Counted from the stretch's first letter, positions 54,519 to 63,848 are shown. The stretch: 64,000 nucleotides of DNA from Bacillota bacterium (GCA_023401925.1 JAEXDA010000071.1:31629-95628), one strand, 5' to 3'. Made by a program: numbers and translations. The notes: a model not told the origin generated them from the sequence alone.

Positions 54519-55199
54519 ATGGGAACGGTTATTAATGTCGTTGCGATTTTAATAGGGGGAACGGTGGGGCTGTTATTCAGCAAGCGTTTCCCAAAGCGGC
54601 TTTCAGAGACGGCGCTGGAGGTTATGGGATTATTTACCCTCTTGGTCGGTATCGGAATGGCCTTACAAGGTAAAGAGACTATTTTCATTTTAATTAGCCT
54701 AGCTTTAGGGGCTATGATCGGCGAAGGGATTAATATTGAAAAAAGATTAAACGAGTTTGGCGCGTGGATCGAGGAACGGCTTCGGGTTAAAGAGGGAAGC
54801 CCGGCAAAAGGATTCATTTATGCCAGTTTAGTATTTTGCGTTGGTTCCATGGCGATTGTAGGGAGTATAACCGATGGTGTCAGCGGAGACTATTCGATTT
54901 TATTCACCAAGGCAATGATGGATGGAATTATTGCCATTCCATTTGCCGCCGGAATGGGATTTGGCGTTTTGGGGTCGGCGCTTTCGATTTTAGTTTATCA
55001 GGGAAGCTTAACATTACTTGCCAAATTGTTGCAGCCAATTTTTAATCCCAATGTGGTCCGGGAGTTGACCGCAGTTGGGGGCGTTATCGTCATGGGGATT
55101 GGTATTAATATTATGGGGCTGAAAAAGATTCGGGTCGGTAATTTCTTACCGGCATTAATACTGATTGTAGTAATATTATCAATAAAGAGCCGGTTTTAA
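54519..55199 (+). CDS. DUF554 (YqgA-like) membrane protein
   Basis: 226 residues, about six helices, starting GTVINVVAILIGGTVGLLF, with GAMIGEGINIEKRLN and MAIVGSITDGVSGD. Transport function suspected for the family but not proven. The ATG at 54519 has a weak SD. Terminator follows. Confidence 0.88.
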   Translation: MGTVINVVAILIGGTVGLLFSKRFPKRLSETALEVMGLFTLLVGIGMALQGKETIFILISLALGAMIGEGINIEKRLNEFGAWIEERLRVKEGSPAKGFIYASLVFCVGSMAIVGSITDGVSGDYSILFTKAMMDGIIAIPFAAGMGFGVLGSALSILVYQGSLTLLAKLLQPIFNPNVVRELTAVGGVIVMGIGINIMGLKKIRVGNFLPALILIVVILSIKSRF

Positions 55200-55253
55200 T
55201 GAAATTGCAACAAATAGTTAAAAATATATTTACAATAAATGTTGAAATGATAA

Positions 55254-55294
55254 TAAAATGCCAGATTACTACAGGTAATGGCATTTTATTTTTT
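55254..55294 (+). terminator. Terminator after DUF554
   Basis: TAAAATGCCA and TGGCATTTTA pair, then TTTTTT. Confidence 0.75.
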
Positions 55295-55403
55295 GGGTGA
55301 AATTCCACAGCTACCTTCAATAGCATAGCGATGGCAGAGCCAGGGATGGAAGCTTGATGTTTTGGGCTTTATTCTGAAATGAAATTCAAGAAGTGCTGTT
55401 GCA

Positions 55404-55675
55404 TTTACTTATGCTTTTTGATAATATATAATCGGCGTAAAATTGTAATATAAATCAGGGGACGGGGTTAATTGTTTTAATGATCGTTGGATTCGACCTA
55501 ATTTTTTGGTTTGTAGGTTTTGGGGTAGTCGTTGAATTGCTTTATCCTGGAGATTCAGATTTTCGTTTCCCCGCCCGTTTAAACCATAGGAGGTGAAAAG
55601 CCAACAAAAAACTTGCAACAGATTCAGTAAAGGCAGGAGGTATTAAAACTTCTCTTTTTGCAGAATCTGCTTTTT
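55404..55675 (+). promoter_or_regulatory. Structured leader and attenuator ahead of hppA
   Basis: A promoter-like TTGCAT..TAATAT (about 55398-55426) precedes it. GGGGACGGGG (55458-55467) can pair with CCCCGCCC (55569-55576), closing about 100 bases of internal structure. CAGATTC (55619-55625) and GAATCTG (55663-55669) form a terminator-like stem before CTTTTT. An AGGAGGTG SD-like run lies between. I do not recognise a known riboswitch. Confidence 0.45.
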
Positions 55676-55714
55676 ATCCAGCCTTATCATTAAATTATAG
55701 AAAGGAATACTAAC

Positions 55715-58009
55715 ATGTCAATGTCACATCTACAGCTTTTACCTTTTGAATTTTGGTCATTGTGGGTGGTTTTTGCAATCTCCATTATAGGGTTAGGATA
55801 CGCACTGTTTCTTCGGGGTCAAGTCATGGCCAAAGATAAGGGCGATTCCAAAATGCAAGAGGTTTGGAATGCCATTCGTGAGGGAGCCGATGCCTATCTT
55901 GGCAGACAACTAAAGACCATTCTTCCTTTAATTGTGGTTCTTGCCGCATTGCTCTTTCTTTCCGTATATGTTGCTCCTCCTAGCGCCGAGGCTGCGGAAC
56001 GTTTTCCCGGCGCCACTCCTGAACAATTAAAATTATATATCGGTCTTGGCCGGATGGTTGCTTTTATTATGGGTGCTTTCTTCTCTTTAACGGTCGGCCA
56101 ATTCGGGATGCGGATGGCTGTTCAAGGTAACGTGCGTGTATCGGCTGCTGCCCGTCATAGTTTTTCGGAGGCTTTAAAAATTGCTTATCGTTCCGGGACC
56201 ATCACCGGTATGCTCACCGATGGCCTTGGATTGTTCGGTGGTACTGTTATTTTTATGTATTTCGGTATGGCAGCCCCTGATGCTTTGCTCGGTTTCGGTT
56301 TTGGCGGTACTTTACTGGCATTGTTCATGAGGGTCGGCGGTGGTATTTATACCAAAGCTGCCGATGTCGGCGCGGATTTAGTTGGTAAGGTTGAAGCCGG
56401 TATTCCGGAAGACGATCCCCGGAATGCCGCAGTTATTGCAGACTTAGTCGGAGATAACGTCGGTGATTGCGCCGGTATGGCTGCTGATATTTTTGAATCT
56501 TATGAAGTAACCATTGTCTCCGGTTTAATCCTGGGTGTGGCCTTGGTTTCCATCACTCACGAAATTAAGTGGATCATTTTCCCGTTGCTGGTTCGTGGTA
56601 TTGGCGTGCTCTCCTCGATTGTAGGTACTTACCTGGTAAAAGGGAAAGATGATGGTACCGGCGATGCGATGGCTTCGATTAATAAAGGGTTTTATTCTTC
56701 GGCAGCGATTTCATTAATCGCCTTTGCGGTGCTGGCCCATTTCTATATGCATGAATGGCGGGCATTTTGGTCTGTGGGCGTTGGTATTGCATTGGCCTTG
56801 GCATTGGATGAATTGACCAAATTCTTTACCGATACTCACTATTCACCGGTTAAGGAAATTGCCGGAGCCACCAAGACTGGTTCCGCAACCTTGATTTTAC
56901 GGGGTTTGGTTGTTGGTTTTGAAGCGGCAGTCTGGCAGACCATCGTTATTGCAGTTACTATTTTAGCTGCTGTTGTGATTTATTGGGGTATGGATACCAT
57001 TTATGTTCTTTACGGTGTAGCTATGACCGGTATCGGTATGTTGACCCTGACCGGTAACAACGTGGCTATGGACTCCTTTGGCCCGATTGCGGATAATGCC
57101 AACGGAATCGGCGAAATGGCCGGTTTGGATGATAAGGCCCGCCAAATCATGGCTGACCTTGATGCTGTGGGTAATACCACCAAAGCAATCACGAAAGGTG
57201 TGGCTATCGGTTCTGCGGTTATCGCGGCCGTCTCTTTGTTTGGTTCCTTCCTCACCGATGTTGGTAAGGTTCAAGCTTCGCAAGGTGTTGCTGAAAATCT
57301 ATTACTCTCCGCTACAGGCATTCGGATTTCTACGCCGAGTATTTTTATCGGTATGTTAATCGGTGGAGCGATTCCTTGGCTGTTCTCATCTTTGACTATC
57401 AATTCGGTGGCCAGGGCTGCTGCTCTGATTGTTGAGGAAGTCCGCCGTCAATTCCGGATTCCCGGTTTGATGGAAGGTAAAGTACAGCCTGATTATAAAC
57501 AGGCTGTGGGTATTTGTACTACCGCCGCTCAGCGCGAATTGATTCCGTTAGCTTTGATTGGGGTAATCACCCCGATTATTATCGGAATGCTGCTTGGTGT
57601 GGAGGCTCTTGGCGGTTTCCTGGCAGGAGTTATTCTCTCCGGGCAGTTATTGGCCGTATTTATGTCTACTTCGGGTGGAGCTTGGGATAATGCCAAAAAG
57701 ACCATTGAAGACGGTCTATTTGGTGGAAAAGGTTCCGAAGCTCATAAAGCGGCAGTCGTTGGCGATACCATCGGTGATCCTTTAAAGGATACTGCTGGTC
57801 CTGCCTTAAACCCGATGATTAAAGTTATCAATATGGTTTCTTTATTAGCGGCTCCGGTTTTGATTGTCAACGAGATTCACAATAAAGGAGCATTATCCAC
57901 TGGTACAATCATTACCAGTATTGTGTTGGCCGCGATTGTGATAGGCGCCATTATTTATTCCAAACTTGGCGGTTTCGGCAAAAAACAAGATAGTGCGGCT
58001 AAGTTCTAA
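55715..58009 (+). CDS. hppA: Membrane H+-translocating pyrophosphatase, K+-independent type
   Basis: 764 residues, about 16 helices. Hydrolyses PPi and pumps protons. Catalytic segments: DVGADLVGKVEAGIPEDDPRN (key D/K residues), GDNVGDCAGMAADIFES, and GDTIGDPLKDTAGPALNP. GNTTKA (Lys about 490) carries Lys where K+-dependent forms have Ala. SD AAAGGAA. Preceded by a structured leader, followed by a strong terminator. Confidence 0.95.
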   Translation: MSMSHLQLLPFEFWSLWVVFAISIIGLGYALFLRGQVMAKDKGDSKMQEVWNAIREGADAYLGRQLKTILPLIVVLAALLFLSVYVAPPSAEAAERFPGATPEQLKLYIGLGRMVAFIMGAFFSLTVGQFGMRMAVQGNVRVSAAARHSFSEALKIAYRSGTITGMLTDGLGLFGGTVIFMYFGMAAPDALLGFGFGGTLLALFMRVGGGIYTKAADVGADLVGKVEAGIPEDDPRNAAVIADLVGDNVGDCAGMAADIFESYEVTIVSGLILGVALVSITHEIKWIIFPLLVRGIGVLSSIVGTYLVKGKDDGTGDAMASINKGFYSSAAISLIAFAVLAHFYMHEWRAFWSVGVGIALALALDELTKFFTDTHYSPVKEIAGATKTGSATLILRGLVVGFEAAVWQTIVIAVTILAAVVIYWGMDTIYVLYGVAMTGIGMLTLTGNNVAMDSFGPIADNANGIGEMAGLDDKARQIMADLDAVGNTTKAITKGVAIGSAVIAAVSLFGSFLTDVGKVQASQGVAENLLLSATGIRISTPSIFIGMLIGGAIPWLFSSLTINSVARAAALIVEEVRRQFRIPGLMEGKVQPDYKQAVGICTTAAQRELIPLALIGVITPIIIGMLLGVEALGGFLAGVILSGQLLAVFMSTSGGAWDNAKKTIEDGLFGGKGSEAHKAAVVGDTIGDPLKDTAGPALNPMIKVINMVSLLAAPVLIVNEIHNKGALSTGTIITSIVLAAIVIGAIIYSKLGGFGKKQDSAAKF

Positions 58010-58040
58010 GACCAGCTCTTTCTTGTCGATGGATTGAAAG

Positions 58041-58067
58041 AAAAGGCGGGGTTTTCCCCGCCTTTTT
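58041..58067 (+). terminator. Terminator after hppA
   Basis: AAAAGGCGGGG and CCCCGCCTTTTT. Confidence 0.88.
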
Positions 58068-58183
58068 GAGTGATTGTCTCGATTATGGAGATTCAAACCC
58101 TTGCCTTTAGCTAACAACTGTCTTCGGGTTTGAATCCGCTGTTTCTTAGCGGGTGGTGTTACCTTGAACTGTTTGGAGGCAGA

Positions 58184-58669
58184 ATGATTAAAACCAAAGA
58201 GTTTCCCTTTTCAAAGCCAATTTACTTGAAGATTTTGGTTAAAAATTCCTTAAAGCGTAGTGTGTGGGCTTTGGTATTTTTGGTGGCCATTGTCGCTTAT
58301 CAAGCTACAAAGGGACCTTCGACCACGCTTTTGTTTATTAGTGCATTGCCGCTAATATATCTTTCTTATTTGATGATGAGATGCTGGAGACATTCCAATG
58401 CCAAGACGCATCGCTTATTTTTTAGAGAACGCGGCTTTGAAATTGACGAACAAACGATTCGGATTGTTTTCAAAGACGAGATTCCGATAGAGATTCGAAT
58501 TGCCAAAATAGCCAGAGTTGTAAAGAACAATCAATATTATTTATTGTTTTTGGATAAAAAACAATTTGTCTATGTACCGCTCACCGCCTTTAAAACTCCG
58601 GGAGATATGGAACGGTTCGATTTTATATTAAAGTCCAGAAAACGACTGCATCCGAATGGCCCAAAATAA
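58184..58669 (+). CDS. YcxB-like membrane protein
   Basis: 161 residues: two membrane helices (about 27-65) and a C-terminal domain (FVYVPLTAFKTPGDMERFDFIL) typical of the YcxB-like family. ATG 58184 follows TTGGAGG; longer frame rejected. Function unknown. Confidence 0.7.
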   Translation: MIKTKEFPFSKPIYLKILVKNSLKRSVWALVFLVAIVAYQATKGPSTTLLFISALPLIYLSYLMMRCWRHSNAKTHRLFFRERGFEIDEQTIRIVFKDEIPIEIRIAKIARVVKNNQYYLLFLDKKQFVYVPLTAFKTPGDMERFDFILKSRKRLHPNGPK

Positions 58670-58685
58670 AATTCAATGCAAGGTT

Positions 58686-58719
58686 AAGGCTGCCGTCAAG
58701 AATTTTGGGGCAGCCTTTT
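58686..58719 (+). terminator. Terminator after the YcxB-like gene
   Basis: AAGGCTGCC and GGCAGCCTT then TTGGG. Confidence 0.7.
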
Positions 58720-58766
58720 GGGTATTTATTGTAAATTCTATTGATTGTAAGGAACTGAAGTTGATA

Positions 58767-60068
58767 TTATAGATTAAATTTAATTTTAACAATAATACCG
58801 ATGGTCACAATCGTCAATGCCAGGATTGTAGCTGGCGCAGCTTCTTTTATCCATTTGGACCAGGTGATGTTGATTTTATTTTTTTGCATAATACTATAGG
58901 CCATTACATTGGCTGAGGCTCCAATAGGAGTGGCGTTTCCCCCGACATCAAGTCCCATTGCTAAAGCCCAGGCCAGGTTGGCTTTTAGAGGAGCCAGAGC
59001 CGGATTGGATGTAATCATATCCAAAAGGATATATGTCATGGTAAGAGCCATTGGCACGTTATCCACAAAAGCACTGACTATACCGGAAATCCAGATGAAA
59101 AGGATAGCCAGCAAAATGCCGTTTCCACCCGACATATTAGCGATATAGTCGGATAATAATTTAAGAGCCCCGGTTTTTTCCAAGCCGCCAATTACTACGA
59201 ATAATCCAATGAAAAATAGTAATGTCTCACCGTCAATGCCTTTCATGACATGCTCGGCTTTGTTGACGCCCAAAAATATCAGGCAAATCAACGCGGGAAA
59301 TAAAGTGGCGATGGAAGCGTTGATGGCGGTTCCAAGTAAATGATTGAGTTCTACATGAAAAACCAAGAAAACGATGGCGCTGACAAATCCGATTAAACCT
59401 ATTTTTACTAAGCGTTTATCTGATATGGCGTTACTTTGTAATAAATCGGTTTTTTCTTGCTCGGTAAGGCTTTCAGCTTTTTGTAATGATTTATAATTTA
59501 ATAAATAACAAAAAAGAGTAATCGCTATCGTTGCGATGAGAGCAATGGGACCGGTATTTTTAACAAAATCATTAAAGCTGTATCCGAGTAGATTGCCAAT
59601 AATTACATTGGGCGGATCACCGACTAATGTGGCGCTGCCGCCGGTGTTGGCAGTGCAAACTTCGGCGATAATTAAGCCAATCGGATTGATATTAAACATT
59701 TTACAGATATTAATCGTCAGGATGGTAAAAAAGAGTAAAACAGTGATACTATCCATAAAAGCAGATAAAAAACCGGTGATGAGGGGAAATACCAAAAAGA
59801 TTTTTTTAGCATCAAAGTTTACTTGTTGCATGATTTTGACTGCCAAAAAGTTAAAGAAATTGGCATCTTCGAGAATTCTGATAAGGATGAACATCCCCAA
59901 AAGCAAACCAATAGTTTCCCAACTAACGAACTTCATTGCATCTTCCATCGTGAGGATGCCGGTAATAATTACCGCTAACGCGCCTATCAAAGAAACAATA
60001 TGGCGTGGAACTTTTTCGGCTATAATGAAAATATAGGTGATCGCAAAAATAATTAAGGCATAAGTCAT
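58767..60068 (-). CDS. ArsB/NhaD-type ion transporter
   Basis: 433 residues, 11-12 helices, ion transporter superfamily: SWETIGLLLGMFILIRIL, AFMDSITVLLFF, CTANTGGSATLVGDPPNVIIGN and the C-terminal repeat with AFVDNVPMALTM and DVGGNATPIGASANV. Members move sodium/proton, arsenite or dicarboxylates; NhaD-like Na+/H+ exchange is plausible but not settled. ATG 60068 follows AGAGGTGAAG. Preceded by an attenuator-like leader. Confidence 0.88.
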   Translation of the reverse strand: MTYALIIFAITYIFIIAEKVPRHIVSLIGALAVIITGILTMEDAMKFVSWETIGLLLGMFILIRILEDANFFNFLAVKIMQQVNFDAKKIFLVFPLITGFLSAFMDSITVLLFFTILTINICKMFNINPIGLIIAEVCTANTGGSATLVGDPPNVIIGNLLGYSFNDFVKNTGPIALIATIAITLFCYLLNYKSLQKAESLTEQEKTDLLQSNAISDKRLVKIGLIGFVSAIVFLVFHVELNHLLGTAINASIATLFPALICLIFLGVNKAEHVMKGIDGETLLFFIGLFVVIGGLEKTGALKLLSDYIANMSGGNGILLAILFIWISGIVSAFVDNVPMALTMTYILLDMITSNPALAPLKANLAWALAMGLDVGGNATPIGASANVMAYSIMQKNKINITWSKWIKEAAPATILALTIVTIGIIVKIKFNL

Positions 60069-60129
60069 AAACTTCACCTCTCCGATTTTATTTGATATTT
60101 TTTTGGTTGTTTTATCGTTTAAATCCATT

Positions 60130-60331
60130 GGCTGGGATAAACTAGAAGCACATTGTATTCATTTTGATCATCCTTTTTTTATGAAACGTTTTCGATAAGC
60201 GAGAAAAAAGTTGGTATTTTGAGCGAAAATAAAAAAAGGAAAGTCTTAAAAAAGAGCTTTCCAACCCCGGAAGCCTGTGTTCTCTTGGGGTTTAATGACT
60301 TTTTGTATAACCGGTATATAAGCACACATTC
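60130..60331 (-). promoter_or_regulatory. Leader RNA with alternative stems ahead of the ArsB/NhaD gene
   Basis: On the minus strand: AACCCC/GGGGTT stem (60292-60287 with 60268-60263), then a terminator GGAAAG/CTTTCC (60262-60257 with 60243-60238) and seven T. The terminator's 3' arm GACTTT (60245-60240) can instead pair with an upstream AAAGTC (60302-60297), which would enclose the first stem. This is a classical switch layout; no known class is recognised. Confidence 0.55.
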
Positions 60332-60337
60332 AAAATT

Positions 60338-60365
60338 AGTATAACATCTCTTGATAAATAGTCAA
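60338..60365 (-). promoter_or_regulatory. Promoter of the ArsB/NhaD leader
   Basis: Minus-strand TTGACT (60365-60360) and TATACT (60343-60338) with a 16-base spacer. Confidence 0.5.
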
Positions 60366-60438
60366 TCCTAAAAAGGAGATCCCCAAGAGAAGTTAAGGCT
60401 TTGACTTTAAGAGCAAACATCTATATAGCTTTTAAATT

Positions 60439-60948
60439 TTATGACGGATTAACAAATGCCGGCTTAAAGTCCTGATCATTGATAATGGTGTCAACCCAAT
60501 CAGGGTCATAATTCAGGCTTGCGTTGCCGATGGATAGATTCTTTTCGCCATAAGTATCTCCCGTGGCGGTATTGGCCTTTTCGTGGGATTCCATGCCGGT
60601 AATCGCTGTATGGCCTGCAAATACACCTGCATTTTGGATCATGGCATTGACATTGATGGACTGAATGTCAATATTGGTTTTTTGGATATCATGTTCAGGG
60701 GTCTCGAAAATGATATGTTGATCGCGATCGTCAATCGGTGTGTCAATTACATCAGGATCGCTCACCAAGCAAAGGTTTTGAATGACTAAATTCGAATCTC
60801 CGATGGAATTAAAGACATTATTCGATTTCCCGTGGGCACTCCATCCAACGGCGCTGTTTCTTTCACCGATAAAAATCCCGCAATTCCTTTGAATTGAATT
60901 AACAGAGATGTTCCCTTCAATTTTTATAACCATGGCATTTTGATTCAT
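60439..60948 (-). CDS. Duplicated GerPA/GerPF-like spore protein
   Basis: 169 residues in two similar halves (about 1-82 and 90-169), each with a CGIF/AGVF-x-G segment, an Asn/Gly-rich middle and a DPDxxDTxIxDxD ending. This pattern resembles spore coat-related GerPA/GerPF proteins, which help germinants cross the coat. Overlaps the next upstream gene by 4 bases. Identification moderate. Confidence 0.6.
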   Translation of the reverse strand: MNQNAMVIKIEGNISVNSIQRNCGIFIGERNSAVGWSAHGKSNNVFNSIGDSNLVIQNLCLVSDPDVIDTPIDDRDQHIIFETPEHDIQKTNIDIQSINVNAMIQNAGVFAGHTAITGMESHEKANTATGDTYGEKNLSIGNASLNYDPDWVDTIINDQDFKPAFVNPS

Positions 60949-61193
60949 AGGTTAACTCCGCAATAAGCTTTGACATCTTGATCGTTCATGTTCCCGTCGG
61001 CGACTTCAAATCCGTCGAAATTGGAATTTAGCGAAGCAATCGAATAATTAAAGAACCCGAAGAAACCACCGTTCCCGGCATTATATTTCATGTTGGCATC
61101 CCAGCCGGTAATTACGGTATTTCCTAAGAAAATTCCCGCATTTTGCTGGGGATTATTAACACTTAAGGCTCCGACATTAACAATGGAAGGCAT
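60945..61193 (-). CDS. GerPA/GerPF-like spore protein
   Basis: 82 residues starting MPSIVNVGALSVNN, as in GerPF, with NAGIFLGNTVITGW shared with the duplicated neighbour and a MNDQD end. TGGAGG SD. Likely co-transcribed with the next gene. Role in germination is inferred. Confidence 0.62.
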   Translation of the reverse strand: MPSIVNVGALSVNNPQQNAGIFLGNTVITGWDANMKYNAGNGGFFGFFNYSIASLNSNFDGFEVADGNMNDQDVKAYCGVNL

Positions 61194-61379
61194 AAGGTCC
61201 TCCAGAAAATTTTTTCATCAGACTGTCTTTCGGTACGAATCTTCAGAGGCAAATCCTTTACGAATTATAATCTTAGGAGAGAATACCACCGAAAGCTGTC
61301 TGTCTCCGGATTCAAATTGTATCATGATCAGTTTGGACCATTTTCGATTTAAGGTTCCGGGTTTTGAGACTGTTGGAAA

Positions 61380-61727
61380 CTATAAAAAAAATCTTGAAAA
61401 TCCCAAGATTAAGCCCGGAAGGATCCCGAATAGTAGATTCACAGGTGGGCTTAAGGACTTCGGAAGGGATTTGTTAATTTTCGGAGCGCCCGATTGGAGG
61501 AAAGGAATTGACAAAATATTAAGCCAATTTGCCATATCTTCAAATGCCGGATGATTGAAGTTGTTTGGCGCCGCTGATTCCTTCAGGGAGGGACCAGATA
61601 AGTTATCCGAAAGATTGAACAACCGTTGAAAGGAATTGCTGTTATTAAAAAAGTCATACCATTGTTTTTGGAGGGCGGTGACTTTTTGAAACCATTCCGG
61701 ATTAAAAATATTCAGCCAGTTTACCAT
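61380..61727 (-). CDS. Hypothetical protein upstream of the GerP-like genes
   Basis: 115 residues, not recognised. WLNIFNPEWFQ near the N-terminus, a similar NWLNILSIPF later, and a hydrophobic C-terminal end (LLFGILPGLILGF). ATG 61727 has GGAG in front. Same strand as the GerP-like genes, 186 bases upstream, so possibly one spore cluster. Confidence 0.5.
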   Translation of the reverse strand: MVNWLNIFNPEWFQKVTALQKQWYDFFNNSNSFQRLFNLSDNLSGPSLKESAAPNNFNHPAFEDMANWLNILSIPFLQSGAPKINKSLPKSLSPPVNLLFGILPGLILGFSRFFL

Positions 61728-61952
61728 GGGATATAAGCTCCTTCTATTTTTTAATGCCGCAAAAAATTTAAATCCGTTTTATACAGTTAATTTATGAATT
61801 TAGGCGGGAAAATAAAGCGGGATTTTATAACAATATTTTTGAAAAAACTGGTGAAGGAAGATAAGCTCATTTCAAATAAAAGATCGTAAATTACTTGCGA
61901 TGAAACCAGTTAAAAAATGATACCTCCGGAGGATCTGTTTTTATAAAATATC

Positions 61953-62042
61953 GTGTTATGAGCATGTAATATATTCCCGTGTATACATTATTATTGAATT
62001 TATTTCTTGATTTCGTGTTATGTTGGTGATAATATATAACAC
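61953..62042 (+). promoter_or_regulatory. GTGTTAT/ATAACAC repeats upstream of amtB
   Basis: GTGTTAT occurs at 61953 and 62015, and its inverse ATAACAC at 62036, the last two forming an inverted repeat. They lie in the AT-rich region ahead of amtB and could be an operator for nitrogen control; no exact GlnR/TnrA site found. The 400-base gap has no gene. Confidence 0.4.
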
Positions 62043-62128
62043 AACGGGGCGTGCTATATTACATTAATATTACTTGTCGAACAGAAACTTTATTTTGATT
62101 GAACAAACATTAAACTGGAGGAATGCAA

Positions 62129-63493
62129 ATGGAAGTCAAAGTCGTCTTAGACACTCTGTGGACCCTTATTGCGGCAATGTTGGTCTTTTTTATGAATCTT
62201 GGATTTGCGATGGTGGAATCGGGTTTTGCTCGCGCCAAAAACTGTGTTAACATTTTGTCCAAAAACTTTATCGTTTTTGCAGTCTCGTCATTAGGATTTT
62301 TATTATTGGGCTGGGGATTGATGTTTGGAGACGGTACTCCCTTTGTCGGTCTCAAAGGTCTATGGTTTTTGGGTGGGGCCGATAACTCTCCGGCTGTCGG
62401 TGATGCTTATAAGGGAGTGTACTCCGCGATTTCGTGGACGAGTGTGCCTTTGCTGGCTAAATTTTTCTTTCAATTAGTCTTCTGCGGAACAGCTGCTACA
62501 ATCGTTTCCGGAGCTGTTGCCGAACGTATTAAGTATAAATCCTTTATTGTTTTTTCTTTCGCAATGGCAATCGTTATTTATCCCATTACCGGACATTGGA
62601 TTTGGGGTGGCGGTTGGTTGTCCCAATTGGGAATGTGGGACTTTGCCGGTTCAACGGTTGTGCACTCAGTTGGCGGCTGGGCGGCGTTGGCTGGGATCTT
62701 GGTTCTGGGCCCCCGGTTTGGGAAATATACGAAAGATGGAAAAATTAATCCTATTCCCGGCCATAATATGAGTATTGCCACGATTGGCGTATTCGTCCTC
62801 TGGCTTGGTTGGTTCGGATTTAACCCGGGTTCCACCATGGCTGCGGATCCCAATGCAATTGCCCATGTATTAATGACTACCAATACTGCGGCCATTGCGG
62901 CGACTTTAAGTTCTACCGCTATCGCCTGGTGGATTTTGGGTAAACCCGATTTGGGAATGACCTTGAATGGATGCCTGGCCGGATTGGTTGCGATCACTGC
63001 GCCTTGTGCTTTTGTTAGCGTAGCAAGCTCGTTAATCATCGGTCTTATTGCCGGTGTTTTAGTCGTCTTATGTGTAATCGGTTTTGACCGTATCAAAGTC
63101 GATGACCCGGTTGGAGCTTTATCCGTGCATTTGGTGAACGGTGTATTTGGTACTTTGGCAATTGGTCTTTTTGCCCAAAATGGAATCACTGGTGCTGAAA
63201 CAGGTAACGGTCTCTTTTTTGGCGGCGGACTTAAGCTTCTGGGAGTTCAGTTTGTAGGCGTTATAAGCGTAGGCGCCTTTGTGTTTGCCCTTTCGCTTGC
63301 GGCCTGGTTGGTCATTAAGGCGGTTATGGGTATCCGGGTTAATTTGCAAGAAGAGATTGAGGGTTTGGATATCGGAGAACACGGCAACAGTGCTTATCCT
63401 GAGTTTTTAACCCGCAAACCGGTTTACTCTTATGTCGGAGACGGCGTGATTGGAATTGAAACAGGGAAAACCGTAGCACAGGGGGTAAAATAA
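62129..63493 (+). CDS. amtB: Ammonium transporter
   Basis: 454 residues, 11 helices: NLGFAMVESGFARAKN, CGTAATIVSGAVAERI, DFAGSTVVHSVGGWAAL (first pore His), GWFGFNPGST and DDPVGALSVHLVNGVFGTLA (second pore His). ATG 62129 follows GGAGG; ATG 62123 is too close to it. The PII gene follows by one base. Confidence 0.96.
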   Translation: MEVKVVLDTLWTLIAAMLVFFMNLGFAMVESGFARAKNCVNILSKNFIVFAVSSLGFLLLGWGLMFGDGTPFVGLKGLWFLGGADNSPAVGDAYKGVYSAISWTSVPLLAKFFFQLVFCGTAATIVSGAVAERIKYKSFIVFSFAMAIVIYPITGHWIWGGGWLSQLGMWDFAGSTVVHSVGGWAALAGILVLGPRFGKYTKDGKINPIPGHNMSIATIGVFVLWLGWFGFNPGSTMAADPNAIAHVLMTTNTAAIAATLSSTAIAWWILGKPDLGMTLNGCLAGLVAITAPCAFVSVASSLIIGLIAGVLVVLCVIGFDRIKVDDPVGALSVHLVNGVFGTLAIGLFAQNGITGAETGNGLFFGGGLKLLGVQFVGVISVGAFVFALSLAAWLVIKAVMGIRVNLQEEIEGLDIGEHGNSAYPEFLTRKPVYSYVGDGVIGIETGKTVAQGVK

Positions 63494-63494
63494 G

Positions 63495-63833
63495 ATGAAA
63501 CATATTACTGCAGTTATCCGTCCTGAAAAACTTGATGATGTGCGTCATGCTTTGGAAAAAGTCGGTTATTCCGGTTTAATGATTTCTGAAATTCAAGGAC
63601 ACGGCAAACAAAAAGGAATCGTCCAACAATGGCGCGGTGAAAAATATAAAGTGGACTTAATCTCGAAAATCAAATTGGAGGTCGTCGTGAAAGACGGGGA
63701 AGCCGAAGCGATCAAAAAAACCATTATTGAAAACGCGCGGACCGGAGAGATCGGCGACGGTAAGATTTTTATCGCTCATGTGGATGAAGTCATTCGTATT
63801 CGCACCGGTGAAGAAGGAGAAATTGCTCTATAA
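63495..63833 (+). CDS. glnK: PII nitrogen regulatory protein
   Basis: 112 residues. KHITAVIRPEKLDDVRHALEKVG, T-loop GKQKGIVQQWRGEKYKVDL with Tyr51, KLEVVVKDGEAEAI and GEIGDGKIF. Binds ATP/ADP/2-oxoglutarate and blocks AmtB. The pairing with amtB is standard. Confidence 0.96.
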   Translation: MKHITAVIRPEKLDDVRHALEKVGYSGLMISEIQGHGKQKGIVQQWRGEKYKVDLISKIKLEVVVKDGEAEAIKKTIIENARTGEIGDGKIFIAHVDEVIRIRTGEEGEIAL

Positions 63834-63848
63834 TTATATTGGATTTGA

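Noticed and set aside
59059..59067. Perfect DnaA box TTATCCACA inside the ArsB/NhaD gene
   Set aside because: Isolated and within coding sequence; no cluster, so probably chance. It also cautions against over-reading the 17.4 kb sites.
61090..61554. 154-codon plus-strand frame over the GerP-like genes
   Set aside because: Antisense to a gene with SD and family motifs; no motif of its own.
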